Shown piece after piece: positions 32,901 to 45,429 of a DNA stretch of 64,000 nucleotides. The DNA is from Neoechinorhynchus agilis. Its lineage: Eukaryota; Acanthocephala. Each line of letters starts with the position of its first letter. Position 1 is the stretch's first letter. Where the stretch lies: NCBI GenBank assembly GCA_051530055.1, contig CM121343.1, positions 2,852,001 to 2,916,000 of the forward strand, read 5' to 3'. The position numbers and the translations under genes are program-made. The notes under the pieces were generated by a model. It saw only the letters and a list, made by a program, of their open reading frames with translations, was not told the DNA's origin and did no database searches.

Positions 32901-35900
32901 ATGTCCAACGAACCAATCCTTCTTACGGTCGTAATTGATCAACTAATGCTCGAAAACTGCTGCAATAATCAACTCCCTTCAACCGTTGTCCTGAAACTTG
33001 CGAATATCGCAACGCGAGTAGGAGATTTATGTGGGGCACTCGTGAACCATCTGAGCAATGGATGCAGTGTTTGTCAACGGGGACGGAATTCCGCATGTCT
33101 TTTTTATCCAGCACGAAACCGCTGGCTTTTAAAAAGCAAGTGGCCGCTCCATAAATACGGCATGCCAAGCAAAGCGAACAATAACAACGATCATGTGGTC
33201 GTCTATACTGCTAAAGTCAAACGTATAAAAATCAAACTGCCGGATAATACAGTTAGGACTCATTGGGTGGATTTCAGTGTTCGGACGTATCTGGTCGTCA
33301 GGGCCTTATGTCGCGAATTAGGTAAGTTCGTAATCAGTATTCCCAACGGGTCAGGGTTTTAAATATTCACAATTATATAACCTAGTTGCGCAATCAAATC
33401 TTTAACGTGGGTCCGTTTAAAAAAGCGACTATTCTGATTACAAAAATGATCGAAATGCTACCTGCAGCTATCAGGCTAGACGTCTTTTGAGTCATGTTGG
33501 TCTTTATCCAACCAATAGCTTTTTTGTGCTTCAAACTGAGCGAAATTGAAAAAATTACTGATGTGAGATTTAACAAATATAAGCGAAATTTGCAAAGAAA
33601 TGTAAGTGCTCCAAACTTAATTTTAAACCTACCGTAGACGCACGACTAACGACTAGTTAGGTTGTAAAAGAAACTTTTTAAATCGTGTGAAGGTAAATTG
33701 AGGCATTTAACAATTTCCAAACGTATAAAATATTAATAAAATTTATCTTATTTTATAAAATGCGAGATGCCTTGTACAACCGATGAAAAAAAAATTTTTA
33801 AATACTACATTCATTTAACAATGCTTGCCACAGTTGATCAAACTTTGCTTCGTTTATGTTAGACCGATTTTCAAAAGTAATAACTTGTTGAAAAGCGTTA
33901 GGCTTTCTAACGATCTTAGGCATTTAAAAAATTACAGTTTTTTTTAACAAAAAGAGTTTATAAATATCCACACCACCGCTTTGGACCACTCAGCTACCAT
34001 TCTATTGTAGTGGGCGAAAAGCGTTCTCCCCCATTGGGTCTGAAATAATTTCTTTATCAATTATATAGTAGTAACATTTATTTCAGTTATTGAATATTTA
34101 AAAACTTTTAGCATTCTCCATGACTTCGGTATTACATTTTAAATTTATGGGGAGTCGACTTTCTCTGCGAAGTTTATAAATATATGAGTAATCTCATAAA
34201 AGTTGTTTCCGCTTAATATCATAACTAAATTCCGCCGCTGTATTCTTAAATTTGCACTTTCAAAAAATAATACACTACAAATTTAGCAAATCTTTGGAGT
34301 CCAAATGTGACAACTTTTGTGGAACGTGGAGGTTGCACTTTCTTCACAGCAATATTGTATATTTTAATAAAATTAGATTGCACTTTTGAAAGAAATCGAC
34401 TTAACCAGGGCGCGAGAACGCAAAAATTCTATAAACGAACGTGCACTTTAACCGATTCTAGTAAAAACAAACCGCTAGTTTTTTAATGATTATTTCAGGG
34501 ATCTCTCATTCAGAGGAGTTAGGACTTCAAAAGCCTAGCATTCAAAATGGAAGTTTATTTTCTCGCGCTGGACGTACAAGTTCAATCCTGAGTCATTCAT
34601 CGGCCACATCTATTGACCGGGGGCCGCTACAACGTCGACCCAACAGTATAACAGAATTCAACAACGGAATATCTTCACTGGTAAGTATAATCTGAACTTT
34701 AAAGCTCACTCTCGTGCTTAAAGGGACGAAGTAGAGGGAACGGCCTTTTAAAGAAATTAAATCTTTCCAAATCAACAAGTAGACTTGAAGCCCTTGAATC
34801 CGCATCCTGTGCGACACTGTTTGAATCAGATGAACCGAGCCATTCGTCTACAAAGACTTTAGACAAGCACAGACGGTCAATGTCATCATCAAAGGAAACA
34901 ATATTCAATTCACTTAAAACGGGTCACAATAACGGTGCAATCCGAAATTATCTTGGAGACTTAGATCTTGCAGATGCGTGTATAACTTCAGCTCAAAAGA
35001 TTGCCCAGTCTGCACTGTATTCTATTTTAGTTATTTTCATACCTTAAACTAATTTAATTAAGATGGTTGTCTTCTACGAAAAGTCTGATGGAACAAAACG
35101 TGGTTGATGGAGATCTCCTGTTCCTCAAATTTAAGTATTACTTATTTATAGATTTGGATTCAGAGGTATGTTAGAAGGTGGGTTTTTAGTACAAATTATT
35201 TTACATTCTTTTTATTGTTCAAAAGAAGAGGTTTCATTAGAAGTGTTATTTAGAATTCTTCGCCTGGTAAATAATTTATTATTAAAAAAGTATAGAACAT
35301 CGTCCGGTTCATCATCATTTGTTAGTTATTAAAAGACGCGAATTCCCGCAACAAATAAAAATAAAATTTCCGATAATTTTAGATATTTTGTGAAATTTGG
35401 TTAAACTTATAAATATTTTCGAAGCGCATAAAAATTTCGTCAACCCTTAAAAAAAGGTGGACACTATACGAGTTGCCCAATTGTTCGCCCAAGCAAGAAA
35501 TGAAGTTATAAACGAGCTCGATTGTATCACCGAGGATCAACTATATACATTCGCTGGTCTACAGGTATTATTTTTTAAACATTTTACAAATTTGCATGCT
35601 GCAATAATTCAAATAGCTGCAAACTGAACTCGAATCAAGTGGTTATTCCGACCATGCACTCTATTATGACACTCAAGGAATCTACGCGAACCAAACATCT
35701 TTGAAGAAATGTGAGATCACTAAGAACAAGAACAGTAACGAGGAAGATCTACTAGCGAAAATCGATCATTGTCTAGCTGTGCTACCACTTGATAATGTCA
35801 GATCGGATAGTGGAATATCGTCAGGCGTTCCATGGCGATGCGCGTCGTATATCCGATACGTAAAACTAAAAAAATATACATTTCGAGCATATCGAATTAG

Positions 35901-37970
35901 AGCTATTCTTTAACGGCCATTTAAATAATCAATATTTTTGATCAGGTTTCCAATTTTAGAAAATGAAAAATATCACCTAATGGAAATTATAGAACGATCG
36001 TACATTAAAGAGATTCACATTCTAGTCCCTCAACCGAAGTCTTTAAAAAAATTAACATTTTTTATTCAAATTAATTGGGAGAACTTTTTAAGTGCTTCAA
36101 AGAGGATAGACAACGAATGCCATCGTCCTATTTACAGCCGATATTTTTAAATTTAAAAGCCAAAACTATTCCTTTCAATTGGATAAATAGATATTCATTG
36201 CATAAAAATACGAAAATTCTTTGTGTAGAAAACCAATTAATCTTTTATAAATCACATTAATACATTTAGAGGGCATGCGATGAAAAAACCGAATTTGGGT
36301 ATCAAAACGCAAGTATGCTGAAAATTTTAAAACGACATTTCAACTATAGATTTTTTTGACCCGCATCGCTAATTTGTCGGTTATTACTTAACACTTTCTC
36401 AAAAAATTTAATAAAAAAGCTGCAATGCAAAGAATAGATCTTTTAAAGGATTTTTCATCATTTGCGATGACGGTCCAAGCAGGGACGTTACTGGAGCAAG
36501 AATGCTAGTGTATAAAAGTGAGAATGATGCTAAACAGAAAAATCCCATCAGTCGTGGACTTATTGATGTTATTGATTTATTTGGTAAGTTCATGTAGAAT
36601 TTCCACCAGTGCTCTTGACCAATCTCACAATTGCAAAAGGTTGTAAAATAGAAACTAATCTCACCAATGCAAAGGGCGCAAATCCAAGATTCGTATTACG
36701 AATACAAGCATTTCTTTCCAAGGCATCGGAAATGTGGCTAAAATTTTATTCCGTTTGTATGTTTTTACCCGAATCTCGGCGAATGATCTTATAGGTTGAC
36801 CTGTACGCAACGTGGACCGCTGCACTGCGAGTGGCTGCCCGTGGCGAAGGACTTAATGAGAACTCGTGCCTTGCTGAACAAGAAATTGTATTGATTGATC
36901 TTAGAATGAGAATTTGTAAACCTGAAATTGAAACTATTGCGGATGGTGAAAACAGCGATAAGGAACAAATGAATATTGAAGAACATGTTCAAAGTCTGGA
37001 GGTGGATTCAGAACTATATTTGGCACGGTGGTTCGTAAACAAGAAGAGTTTACGCTCAAAACCCAAAAATAGAGATGTAAGTTTCGTAAACATTTTGCAA
37101 GAACTCGTAACTAGAAAGATTAAATTGTATTTTTAGAAGTTCATAATTAATTTACCTTACAATATCTTATTTTTATCGAAAGAGGAAAAATAACCAAAAA
37201 ATAACACATCGTGCCGGATTTCATTTCGTTTCAAAAAATATATAGTTCCCTACTTAAAAAAAATACACATTTTAATACCATTCAACTTCGGTTTGATCGA
37301 ACAAATTGAACGATCGCATCTAGGCTTATAAATTTGAATCAGTCAAGTGCAACTCCATTTGGATTTGTATAAATATTTTTCATGTCCAAATATTTAGGCT
37401 ACAGCCGAGAAGATAAAACATTTCCGTAGTTTTTATCGGCATTTTAATCTAAACGAGGCACGTCTTCGATACATCCAGCTATGGCAATCCCTTCCTCAAT
37501 TCGGACGAGTTTATTTCAATGTTCGATTCAATAAGCCGAATGCTCACGAGGTGCGGCGTGCCAGTGTTTAATTGATCATAAACATTCTAAGTTAGGAAAT
37601 TCTATGTATAAGTCAATCAAAAATGGAACAAATAAACATGCACGGTCAAGTAGTTCAGTCTTGGACGTTCGCTCAGATAATTTCTTGGGATGTAAATTGG
37701 CGATTATTTCAAATTCAAATTAAGATTGAGGCCAACAATGAAGATTTGTCCAATGGAGACAATGTGCCAAAAGCGCTAAAAACGTATATTTTGGCTGGAT
37801 CTAAAAAGATTTGCCAATCGATTCATGAATATATCGGCGGATACATCTACGTTTCTCTTCGATTTTGTACAGACGTAAAAACGAGGAATGAGAAATCTAG
37901 CGAGGGTGTCACTTCTGCAGGATTCATTGATGACAATCTATTCCTACAGCTCACGCGTGGAGGTTTTTGA
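32901..37970 (+). CDS. fermt: Kindlin (fermitin family, UNC-112 type) integrin activator
   Basis: Kindlins bind integrin beta tails and co-activate integrins with talin at adhesion sites. Exons: 32901-33321, 34499-34680, 34724-35016, 35063-35165, 35457-35564, 35617-35895, about 36448-36583, 36640-36752, 36795-37076, 37398-37550 and 37596-37970; about 814 residues, larger than vertebrate kindlins (about 680). Domain order is F0 with RWLLKSKWPLHKYG; F1 with ISHSEELGLQKPS and a long insert; F2 with WLSSTKSLMEQ, LLFLKFKYYLFIDLDSE and IRVAQLFAQARNEVI; PH with KKYTFRAYR, MLVYKSEND, MWLKFYSVDLYATWTAALRVA; and F3 with ARLRYIQLWQSLPQFG and IHEYIGGYIYVS. Most introns are GT-AG. The intron inside the PH domain (about 35896-36447) is not: it is bounded by inverted repeats. 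Confidence 0.95.
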
Positions 37971-37974
37971 TCGA

Positions 37975-38690
37975 AATCTTATGGCGATTGAAGAAATAAG
38001 TATTGATTATTGGGGTTGTAATGTTTAACTTTTAATGCATTCTATAAGAATCTAACAAGACGATAGCGTTGAGCACAAGCGTGAGTCTTTATTGATTTAC
38101 TATTCAAGGCATACGAGTTGAAATCTGGTGGGGAGAACACCATGGATTTGCTTACTACAATATAAAATTTTCAAATTAGAAACATTTTTAATGTTGATAT
38201 GTGAAGAGGTACCGAGGTATATGATTAGAAATGTTATTTTGGTCTTTACCCGGCAAAGAACGTTTTTATTAAATACGTTTTGAACCTCGTAAAGTTTATC
38301 ATCAGTTTCTAAGTTTTGTACTATGTAAGCTCGTGAATTGTAAAGACTACAAAAATTTAAATGTGAAGGATTTTGTCAACCTTTTTTCAAGATCAATAAA
38401 GTTACAATAAAAGAAGGTTATTATTACGGTTAAAACAAAATGCGAATGAAAAGAGTCTTCAGCTGAATTTCGCTAATAACTACATATTTTTTTTGTCATT
38501 ATTGTGAATCAATTTTTCGAAAGAGCGATCAATGCAGCGATTAAATTTTAAGCATTTTAACGGTTCACTAATTAGTGCAAATGATTACTCTATAAAAGTA
38601 ATAGCTAATTTTAGCATTCATATGGGTGGCTGGTAGTCTTTTTATAGATATGTTTTTTTTAAACGTAGGCGATTTAATCCGTAAACATGC
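37975..38690. other. Gene-free stretch with an element-like tail
   Basis: Around 38,275-38,320 a TTTTGAACCTCGTAAAG...CATCAGTTTC segment resembles 5,850-5,880, so a dispersed repeat fragment is likely. Nothing else recognised. Confidence 0.4.
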
Positions 38691-38706
38691 ATAATTTATA
38701 GTTTCA

Positions 38707-39040
38707 TCAACGCTCCCATTCATCGGCGCTGGCCAAAATGCTGGCCGCATTGCCCCGCTGCACCGCAATGCTTATTTTTTGCGCCAAGAACGGCGTCAAT
38801 CTTGGCTCTCCAGTCGCTGCGTAAATTCGTTTCCCCAAGTCCTTCACGAGAGCCAGTGCCGACCCTCCCAAGGTACGTTTCCACACCGGAGGGGACAAAA
38901 TGGTAATTTCGGATTAGCGCCCTGTATTTTGAGCATTTCCGATCCTCTGCCGCCGTCGCCGCTCCTCCTGGACCTTTTTCGAGTGGCTGATGTTGGAGTT
39001 TGCCAAAACATTTTCCCTCCCGCCAAGGAATCCATCTAAT
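38707..39040 (-). pseudogene. GC-rich retroelement-like fragment
   Basis: A 63-codon minus-strand frame includes TLGGSALALVKDLGKR, GEPRLTPFLAQ and ISIAVQRGNAAS. This combination resembles C-terminal tails of retroelement polyproteins from animals, though I cannot assign a clade. The region is much richer in G+C than its surroundings. Its end (GGCCAGCGCCGATGAA) recurs at about 21,449, so it is dispersed. Confidence 0.4.
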
Positions 39041-39159
39041 CTACAAAGATTAGTGGGTTCTAGAGTGTTTGGGAGGGAAAGCGTTTTTAGGGTCCTACTC
39101 AGAATGGCATTGATTTCAGCATGCCTTGGAAATCGTCCCGATGACGTCTTGCATATGAG

Positions 39160-39420
39160 ACCGTATCTCCCCGGAGCGTAACTATAGTGCCGCAGCGGCA
39201 GCGATGCGGGAATCCGTTACCGCCAGTGACGCACAACCAAAGAGGATGAAATACCGCTGAAGGGAGGAAACTCACTGATGAGTCTCGCTTCCTGGGGATA
39301 TCTGAGGATTCGGAGGAATGTACAAGCTCTTTACCGTATGCATCAGAGTCTAAGTGATTCAATCACTTCTCCCATGCAGGAGATCGGTGTGCTGTGTGCC
39401 CAAGGAAAAATTAATAGCCG
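39160..39420. repeat. Copy of the CTCCGGATCC foldback family
   Basis: Contains CGCACAACCAAAGAGGA, GAGGAAACTCACTGATGAG and CAAGTGATTCAATCACTT-like words of the cluster at 45.7-47.4 kb, here more diverged. Confidence 0.7.
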
Positions 39421-39594
39421 TGGAAAAAGGCCACACATTGATACTTAATAAAAGTTACCGGCTGGCCAGTCTTCAAAAAATAAATTTTAATGGAAAGAAT
39501 GTTCACTGGAAACAGTCCTCGGATCCATGATATGCACCAATTTCAATAAACGCTATTAAAAATGTCTTGTAATATTGTATTCGGGGGGGCAAGA

Positions 39595-39770
39595 TACTCT
39601 CTTTTCTTAGTTTTGCTAACCCCCGGATTTAAATTTTTACTAATTTATTACCGATATTTAACGTCTGATAATTCCGACATTTCCCCGTTCCCAAGGTTTG
39701 CCATTGTTAGCAAGAAAAATACAGTCAGTGAATTTAAATCCGAGCTGGTAAAACTAGAAAAAATAAAGCT
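39595..39770. repeat. Foldback element, GATAATTCCGACAT family
   Basis: TTTTCTTAGTTTTGCTAAC and GGATTTAAATTTTTACTAA at the left are answered by TTTAAATCCGAGCTGGTAAA and CTAGAAAA at the right. Related to 2.6, 5.3 and 21.2 kb. Confidence 0.65.
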
Positions 39771-39899
39771 ACTAAAAATATTGCAAACTTGTGCCAAGCT
39801 TCGTGCCATTATGAATTTAAGTTCTACACTTAACGTCAAGCGTTATAATTTGCATATAATTAAAAAACGTGTCAAAACCATTGTGAGTGATTGGTTTTA

Positions 39900-40980
39900 G
39901 TAATCGTAGAAAAACGGCTTTATGTTTAATAAATCACGGTAAATTCATCGTTTATGATCATAGGATTTTATAAAAAGAATTCAAGACGTTGGCTAAAATA
40001 TAGCTATTCAGCATGACTGCCTTGTCTAGATTACATAGAAGTAAGCATTTCCAAGCACGTAGAGAAAATAACGAGATAACAGTCGATGTGAGTTCGCGAA
40101 TTGATATTTGGAATGACTTTTATACGTGTGCCTTGCTATAAACTTGATCGGAAATTTTATTCAAGTTCAGTGCTTTTAAAAAGGAGAAAATATTGGGATC
40201 AACGCCCGTATAAAAGCTTAAAAATTTGAATAGCACTATTATAAACATCTTCACATATGCAACCCTTCATTTTCACTGGCCATATAAATTCTTGTATTCT
40301 CAATTCTACCGAAATGTTAGAGAAAAGTCGATAAACGCAACCGGCATGGTTGTTATCGAATATTCTCCAAAGCTTTTATAACCCATGTAGTTTATTGGAT
40401 CACACAAACGCTTTGTGGTCGAAAGAACCCCGTTCATTTTGTTGCTAAATGTTAGCGTTAAAGGTGAAGCAATTAACGATTACTAAGTTTTCCATCTTCA
40501 TTTCGAACCTGCATCGGATATCCACATCAACGCAAAAGGTAATATTGTTCTCTGCATCTAAACATCCGAAATCGCCTTTTATTAGGGCCCCAATGTTCCT
40601 CGAATTTACGTCTTTTATAAAATCAGCTCATAAAAAATTTGAAGTTTTCAAGTAAAAAATTATATTAGCTCAGAAAAATATTTAATTCTGTAAATAAGGT
40701 GACGTAACCACCGATTAGAAGAGAAAATATTTGCTTATTAAAGAAAAATAATAAACGTTATCAATAAAATGCTAAATATTCTTTTCTTCAGGGAATACGC
40801 TTCCAGTCATGCGAACAAAAGAAATGTATCTAACAGGTCAGCAGCAATACATCCCGAACCCGGCTCTGTAAATAAAAAACTTTTAAAAAAATGTTCTAAC
40901 ATATAAAATCCTTAAAATAATGAGGCACAATTATTTTCAACAATTATACGGACTATTCCAACAGAACCAGCAAATTTTCT
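39900..40980. other. AT-rich intergenic
   Basis: Short open frames only. No supported feature. Confidence 0.4.
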
Positions 40981-40984
40981 TTTC

Positions 40985-41885
40985 CCGTAAAATTTTTTTA
41001 AAACGTATGAATTTCATCGTAACGCTTTAATATTTACTCTAGCGAAATTTAACGGTTTACTGGAAAATTTTTCATAAAAAGAAACGAAAATTGCGACACT
41101 TGCTTGTATTATTGAGTTTGAGATAAAGATAAGCAGATTTTCTTTTTAAAATCCAGTTTTTATCATTAAAAACTGATCTTGTGTGAATTTTAAATAAATT
41201 CAAATAACCGTAAAAATTTTTTAAAACGTATGAATTTCATCGTAACGCTTTAATATTTACTCTAGCGAAATTTAACGGTTTACTGGAAAAATTTTCATAA
41301 AAAGAAAAGAAAATTGCGACACTTGCTTGTATTATTGAGTTTGAGATAAAGATAAGCAGAATTTCTTTTCAAAATTCAGTTTTTATCGTGAAAAGCTGAT
41401 CTTATGTGAATTTTAAATAAATTCAAATAACCGTAAAAATTTTTTAAAACGTATGAATTTCATCGTAACGCTTTAATATTTACTCTAGCGAAATTTAACG
41501 GTTTACTGGAAAAATTTTCATAAAATGAAACGAAAATTGCGACACTTGCTTGTATTATTGAGTTTGAGATAAAAATAAGCAGATTTTCTTTTCAAAATTC
41601 AGTTTTTATCGCGAAAAGCTGATCTTATGTGAATTTTAAATAAATTCAAATAACCTTAAAAAAATTTAAAACGTATGAATTTCATCGTAACGCTTTAATA
41701 TTTACTCTAGCGAAATTTAACGGTTTACTGGAAAATTTTTCATAAAATGAAACGAAAATTGCGACACTTGCTTGTATTATTGAGTTTGAGATAAAAATAA
41801 GCAGATTTTCTTTTCAAAATTCAGTTTTTATCGCGAAAAGCTGATCTTATGTGAATTTTAAATAAATTCAAATAACCTTAAAAAA
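40985..41885. repeat. Tandem array, four copies of about 223 bp
   Basis: AAACGTATGAATTTCATCG recurs at 41,001, 41,224, 41,447 and 41,669 (periods 223, 223, 222). Copies are highly similar, with changes concentrated in an A/T-rich spacer. No open frame spans the unit. Confidence 0.95.
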
Positions 41886-41889
41886 TATT

Positions 41890-42340
41890 TTAACATACTA
41901 ACAACGTATAAATTCTTTTAACTGTGTAACTTAATTTTAAACCATAAGATCATTCACACCACCGCTCAGATGCTTTAAATTGTTTCATTAGCGAATAGAT
42001 TACAGAATTTTGTTTCCGCTGCATTCACAAAAAAGCGTACAGTATAAGAAATTTTTGACTAACCAGCCGATTCTCGCAATTAAAAAAATTTACCAAAAGA
42101 TGACCATTTTTAACCGTAAAACTTGACTAGACAAAATATTGACATGCCCTCGCCCCAAACTGAACTTTAAAAGCAAAATTCATGAATGTCAGAATAAATT
42201 TAAATACACATCGTCATACTGAAGATCTGGAAGAAATGTAACTTCGTCAGTTTACGTCAGAATGGAGGACAGCAGTCGGTAGTCGAATTGCTGAAAAACC
42301 CAGTGACATTCACTAATTTTTTGTTTCGTTTTTTTTTCAG
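41890..42340. other. Upstream region of the ubinuclein gene
   Basis: Mostly AT-rich. A pyrimidine-rich TTTTTTTTTCAG just before 42,341, six bases upstream of the ATG, is a strong splice acceptor, for a 5' UTR exon or spliced leader. Confidence 0.5.
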
Positions 42341-42346
42341 ATAAAA

Positions 42347-44453
42347 ATGCGTGAAGAATCCGTCTTGCCTGGATTCAACCACAAGCTTTGTAAACCCCGA
42401 AAAAATGAAATTAGGATCAAAGTTGAAATGAATCTCGTGAATTGCGACCGTGAGAAGTTTTCTACTACTGTTTTGGATTTTACAAAGTCTGTTGATAAGC
42501 GTGACGTCAAATCCGTGATCGATCCGTTCAGATTGCAGCCTCAAGGCCGGAAACGAGCTTTGCTCGATATTGTGGAAAGACGACGATCTGGTGGATGTAA
42601 AAGTGACGTTGGACCACTTAGACGCAGTCAGTATCCTTCCGTTTATTAGTTTTTTGAGGGTATTTCCTAATTAACCTTTCTTTATATAGCGGAAAAATTG
42701 AAGTATTTTATTGAATTCGGATTTTGCCCAAGTCTTGTGTGCCATTATGAAGGTTAACTGTTTTTATACGCGGAATGTTTTTTTTTTCAAGTGACTTATC
42801 AAAATCCGATGTTTTGGAGGCACACTCAATCTTGTGGCTTTGTTACAAAAGTGTAAAAAATTAGAGATAAAAGAGAAAGCTGTGAGTTCTATTTTATCCC
42901 GATTTTTTTACACTTTTGTAACAAAACCACTAGATTGTGTGTGTGTTCCTCCAAAATACCGGATTTTTATAAGTCATTTCAATTTTTTTTGTTCGCCGTC
43001 TAAAAAAACCGTGAACAATTCAATGTTCAAAGAGTCTTTGAAGTAAAGATACTACCGCTATATTGTGAACGATCTCGGTCAAGGCTATGACAAATCGGAT
43101 CCATTCATCGATGACAGTGAATTCGATATCGGAAATATTCAAGCTCGCAACTTGATAGGAGTGCGATCCAGCGACCGTTTTCGTCGACGACTACCCGACT
43201 ATGGGATAGTGTACGGCAAGTTGAAATTTGACAAGAATGACGATTACGACCTCGACAATTTGGAGGAGTGCATTGATGTGGACGATGTGGTGGGTTCGTA
43301 CCACTGCTCAGGCGAATCAACCGATGCTGAGTCCGCGAACAAAGTTGGCAGTGAAGAAGAGATGGCGTCCATAAAGCAAGAACTGCAACAAATGACAAAT
43401 ATCCAAGAGGCGGTCAGAATGGATATAGAGCGTTATTTGAATATTTGCGCTCGATTAAGAGCACAGAAGTCTCGGCTTTGGCGTTCAAACAGCATAAGCA
43501 ATAATTTGGTAAAAATCGACAATATTGTAGGTGGTCTTCAAAAGCCTGAGAATTCTCCATTGGCAGAAATATTAGCCCGAGCGACGATAATGAAACGGGC
43601 GTCTCTTCTAAAACGTATCCAAAGAGCGCGTTCTTCATGCGATCAACCTATTGATCTTTGTTCAAGGATGTCGAAATTCAAACAGAGTTTGGACATTCTA
43701 ATGGCTAATCACCAGATTGTTGATGATTCAAAGAAATTTCGGTTTAACGGTAGTCTTAGACGAGAACTTAAAGATATTGTGACTCTAAAAATGAAGAGTC
43801 TACTTCAATATGGTGATGAACATGCGATGAAGTCCTTAGAGTTGTTTGTGGCTGATGAGATTGTTGTCTTGTTTCGCGCTGATCTTCGAATTGAGCCATC
43901 AGCCGTTATAAAAATGTTCAAAGCAGATCTGGACGAGATTTCGGCTGAAAACGGACAAGCTGAGATAAAAAAAGAGAATTCAAGCGAAATGCCGCATGTT
44001 ATTCAAGACAAAACTCAAAACGTACGAATTATTTCTACAAACTATCAAGTTGAGGACAATTCAAGAAAGCGTACTCTTCAGCAACTACCTCCGAATGTAT
44101 CACCCGAGCCGTCAAAACGCCCAAATAATGATCAGTCTCCGTGTCGGTCGTTATTGAGACAACAACTCAACCCAGTGCGAAGGCATATCATAACCTCGAA
44201 TTCTCAGTTCATTCCGGTTCGGAGTCTTCAGATGGTTCCTTTCGGCCAAAGACCTCAAGTATTGAATGCCGTATCTGTCGCCCGCAATGCTCATCAGAAC
44301 TCCCCGCTTTTAAGAATCTTTTCTTGTCTTCGTCCAACAACCCAGTTTGGTGGTCGAATTGGTTTTAATTATCAGAGAAGTTCTAATCCAAATAACGTTC
44401 AACCTAATCGACCTCTACACCGACCGCATGGACCGAACGCTTCAAGTATGTAA
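42347..44453 (+). CDS. ubn: Ubinuclein/yemanuclein-like HIRA-complex subunit
   Basis: Ubinucleins are part of the HIRA chaperone complex that deposits histone H3.3-H4. Exon 1 starts at 42,347 and exon 2 ends at 44,453, giving about 562 residues. Exon 1 has strands reminiscent of the ubinuclein N-terminal domain (IRIKVEMNLVNC). Exon 2 opens with the signature Hpc2-related domain: LGQGYDKSDPFIDDSE, followed by GIVYGKLKF. The middle is helical (IKQELQQMTNIQEAVRMD), and the C-terminal third is Pro/Asn/Arg-rich and disordered. The protein is shorter than vertebrate ubinuclein. The intron can be read as GT-AG (42631-43048) or at a 9-bp inverted repeat (42630-43053); both keep the frame. It contains a palindromic element. 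AATAAA lies at about 44,500. Confidence 0.88.
42790..42980. repeat. MITE-like palindrome within the ubinuclein intron
   Basis: Left arm (TTGTTACAAAAGTGTAAAAAA at its inner end, up to 42,860) and right arm (starting TTTTTTACACTTTTGTAAC at 42,905) are inverted copies of about 65 bp with few mismatches; outer ends are ACTTATCAAAATCCG and CGGATTTTTATAAGT. Confidence 0.9.
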
Positions 44454-44684
44454 AACGATGTGTTACGATATATGAACGCTCCTTATGATGTAAAAAGAAA
44501 TAAACCTGTCTAATCGAATGTTTTTTCTTTAAGTCGGGATTTTTCCGATTAAATATTTTTATGTTATTGATAGTTTCAACTTTTAAACGGCATGATTTTA
44601 TGTAATATTATTTATAATAGTAAAATAGGTATGAATAAAGTTTTTAATTTATTCCATTAAACAGAAGCACATTCATATCTATTA

Positions 44685-45419
44685 TTATTGATCTTTCTTC
44701 GTTTCCACCACTGATGGGGTTTTTCTACTTTTCAATTCGATTGACAATGAAGACAAATGCTTCCGCTCCGCTTTATCAAGAACACTCACACATATTTCGA
44801 ACAACGCAGTGAATACTGCACAGCCCAAAGTACAAGATGAGAAGATTTGCACGATTAAAGATTTTCCTACTTTGCTGTGCTTCCAATCAGGTAGCCAATC
44901 AGATCGATATATTACTCTGTAAGCATAAATACTCGCACAAATCGAGCTGCAAATAAAGGCCACAAGTAAGGGCAAAAATACCAAAGAGCATTTTTCCTTT
45001 GGCTTTACTGAGTTGAGAATAATGAGGCAAACTACTAATAGTCCAATGTTTGCCATGAACAGAATTTGAATTGTAATAAGCCACGATGGCATGAACAAGC
45101 GCCTGAGTCTCTTTATTTCGAAGGAGAACGTACAAGATGCGCTCTTTTTTCAGTTGCAATTAAAAGAGCACATCATTTTAAAATAACACCCGTCGTAAAT
45201 TTTCCCATCGTAATCAAATGGATCTCGATAGTGGTCGAAACAAGCGCGATACAAGCCTAGTCTCGTGATTGAGCCAACCGTACCGGTACGTCCTTCAATT
45301 CGTTTTGTATTAATATACCAATTGTTCGTAAATAGCGAATAAGTTGATAAAATAAAGGACAAAGTGCAGAGGATAAGAACGCTGTTTGACCCAGAAGGAA
45401 AATGTGCTGCGAATTCCAT
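44685..45419 (-). CDS. Claudin/PMP22-like four-transmembrane protein
   Basis: Exons 45419-45175 and 45135-44685 give 231 residues. The first exon begins MEFAAHFPSGS, has transmembrane segment 1 (VLILCTLSFILSTYS) and the first extracellular loop. That loop has the claudin-superfamily pattern W (NNWYIN), then GLY-x-x-C and a second cysteine (YDGC). The second exon starts CTFSFEIKRLRRLF and carries segments 2 (LITIQILFMANIGLLVV), 3 (LVFLPLLVAFICSSICA) and 4 (SSCTLGCAVFTALF), then a charged cytoplasmic tail. Claudin-like proteins shape cell junctions or act as channel partners; which applies is unknown. The 39-nt gap between exons is a hairpin with no usable GT-AG (see findings). Confidence 0.8.
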
Positions 45420-45429
45420 CAAAACAATA

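Noticed and set aside
37592-37625. Apparent frameshift in the kindlin F3 domain at an A5 run
   Set aside because: Using the acceptor that ends at 37595 instead of 37591 restores frame and matches the family, so no frameshift is needed.
43105-43638. Minus-strand frames opposite ubinuclein
   Set aside because: Shadows of the ubinuclein coding strand without their own splice or start context.
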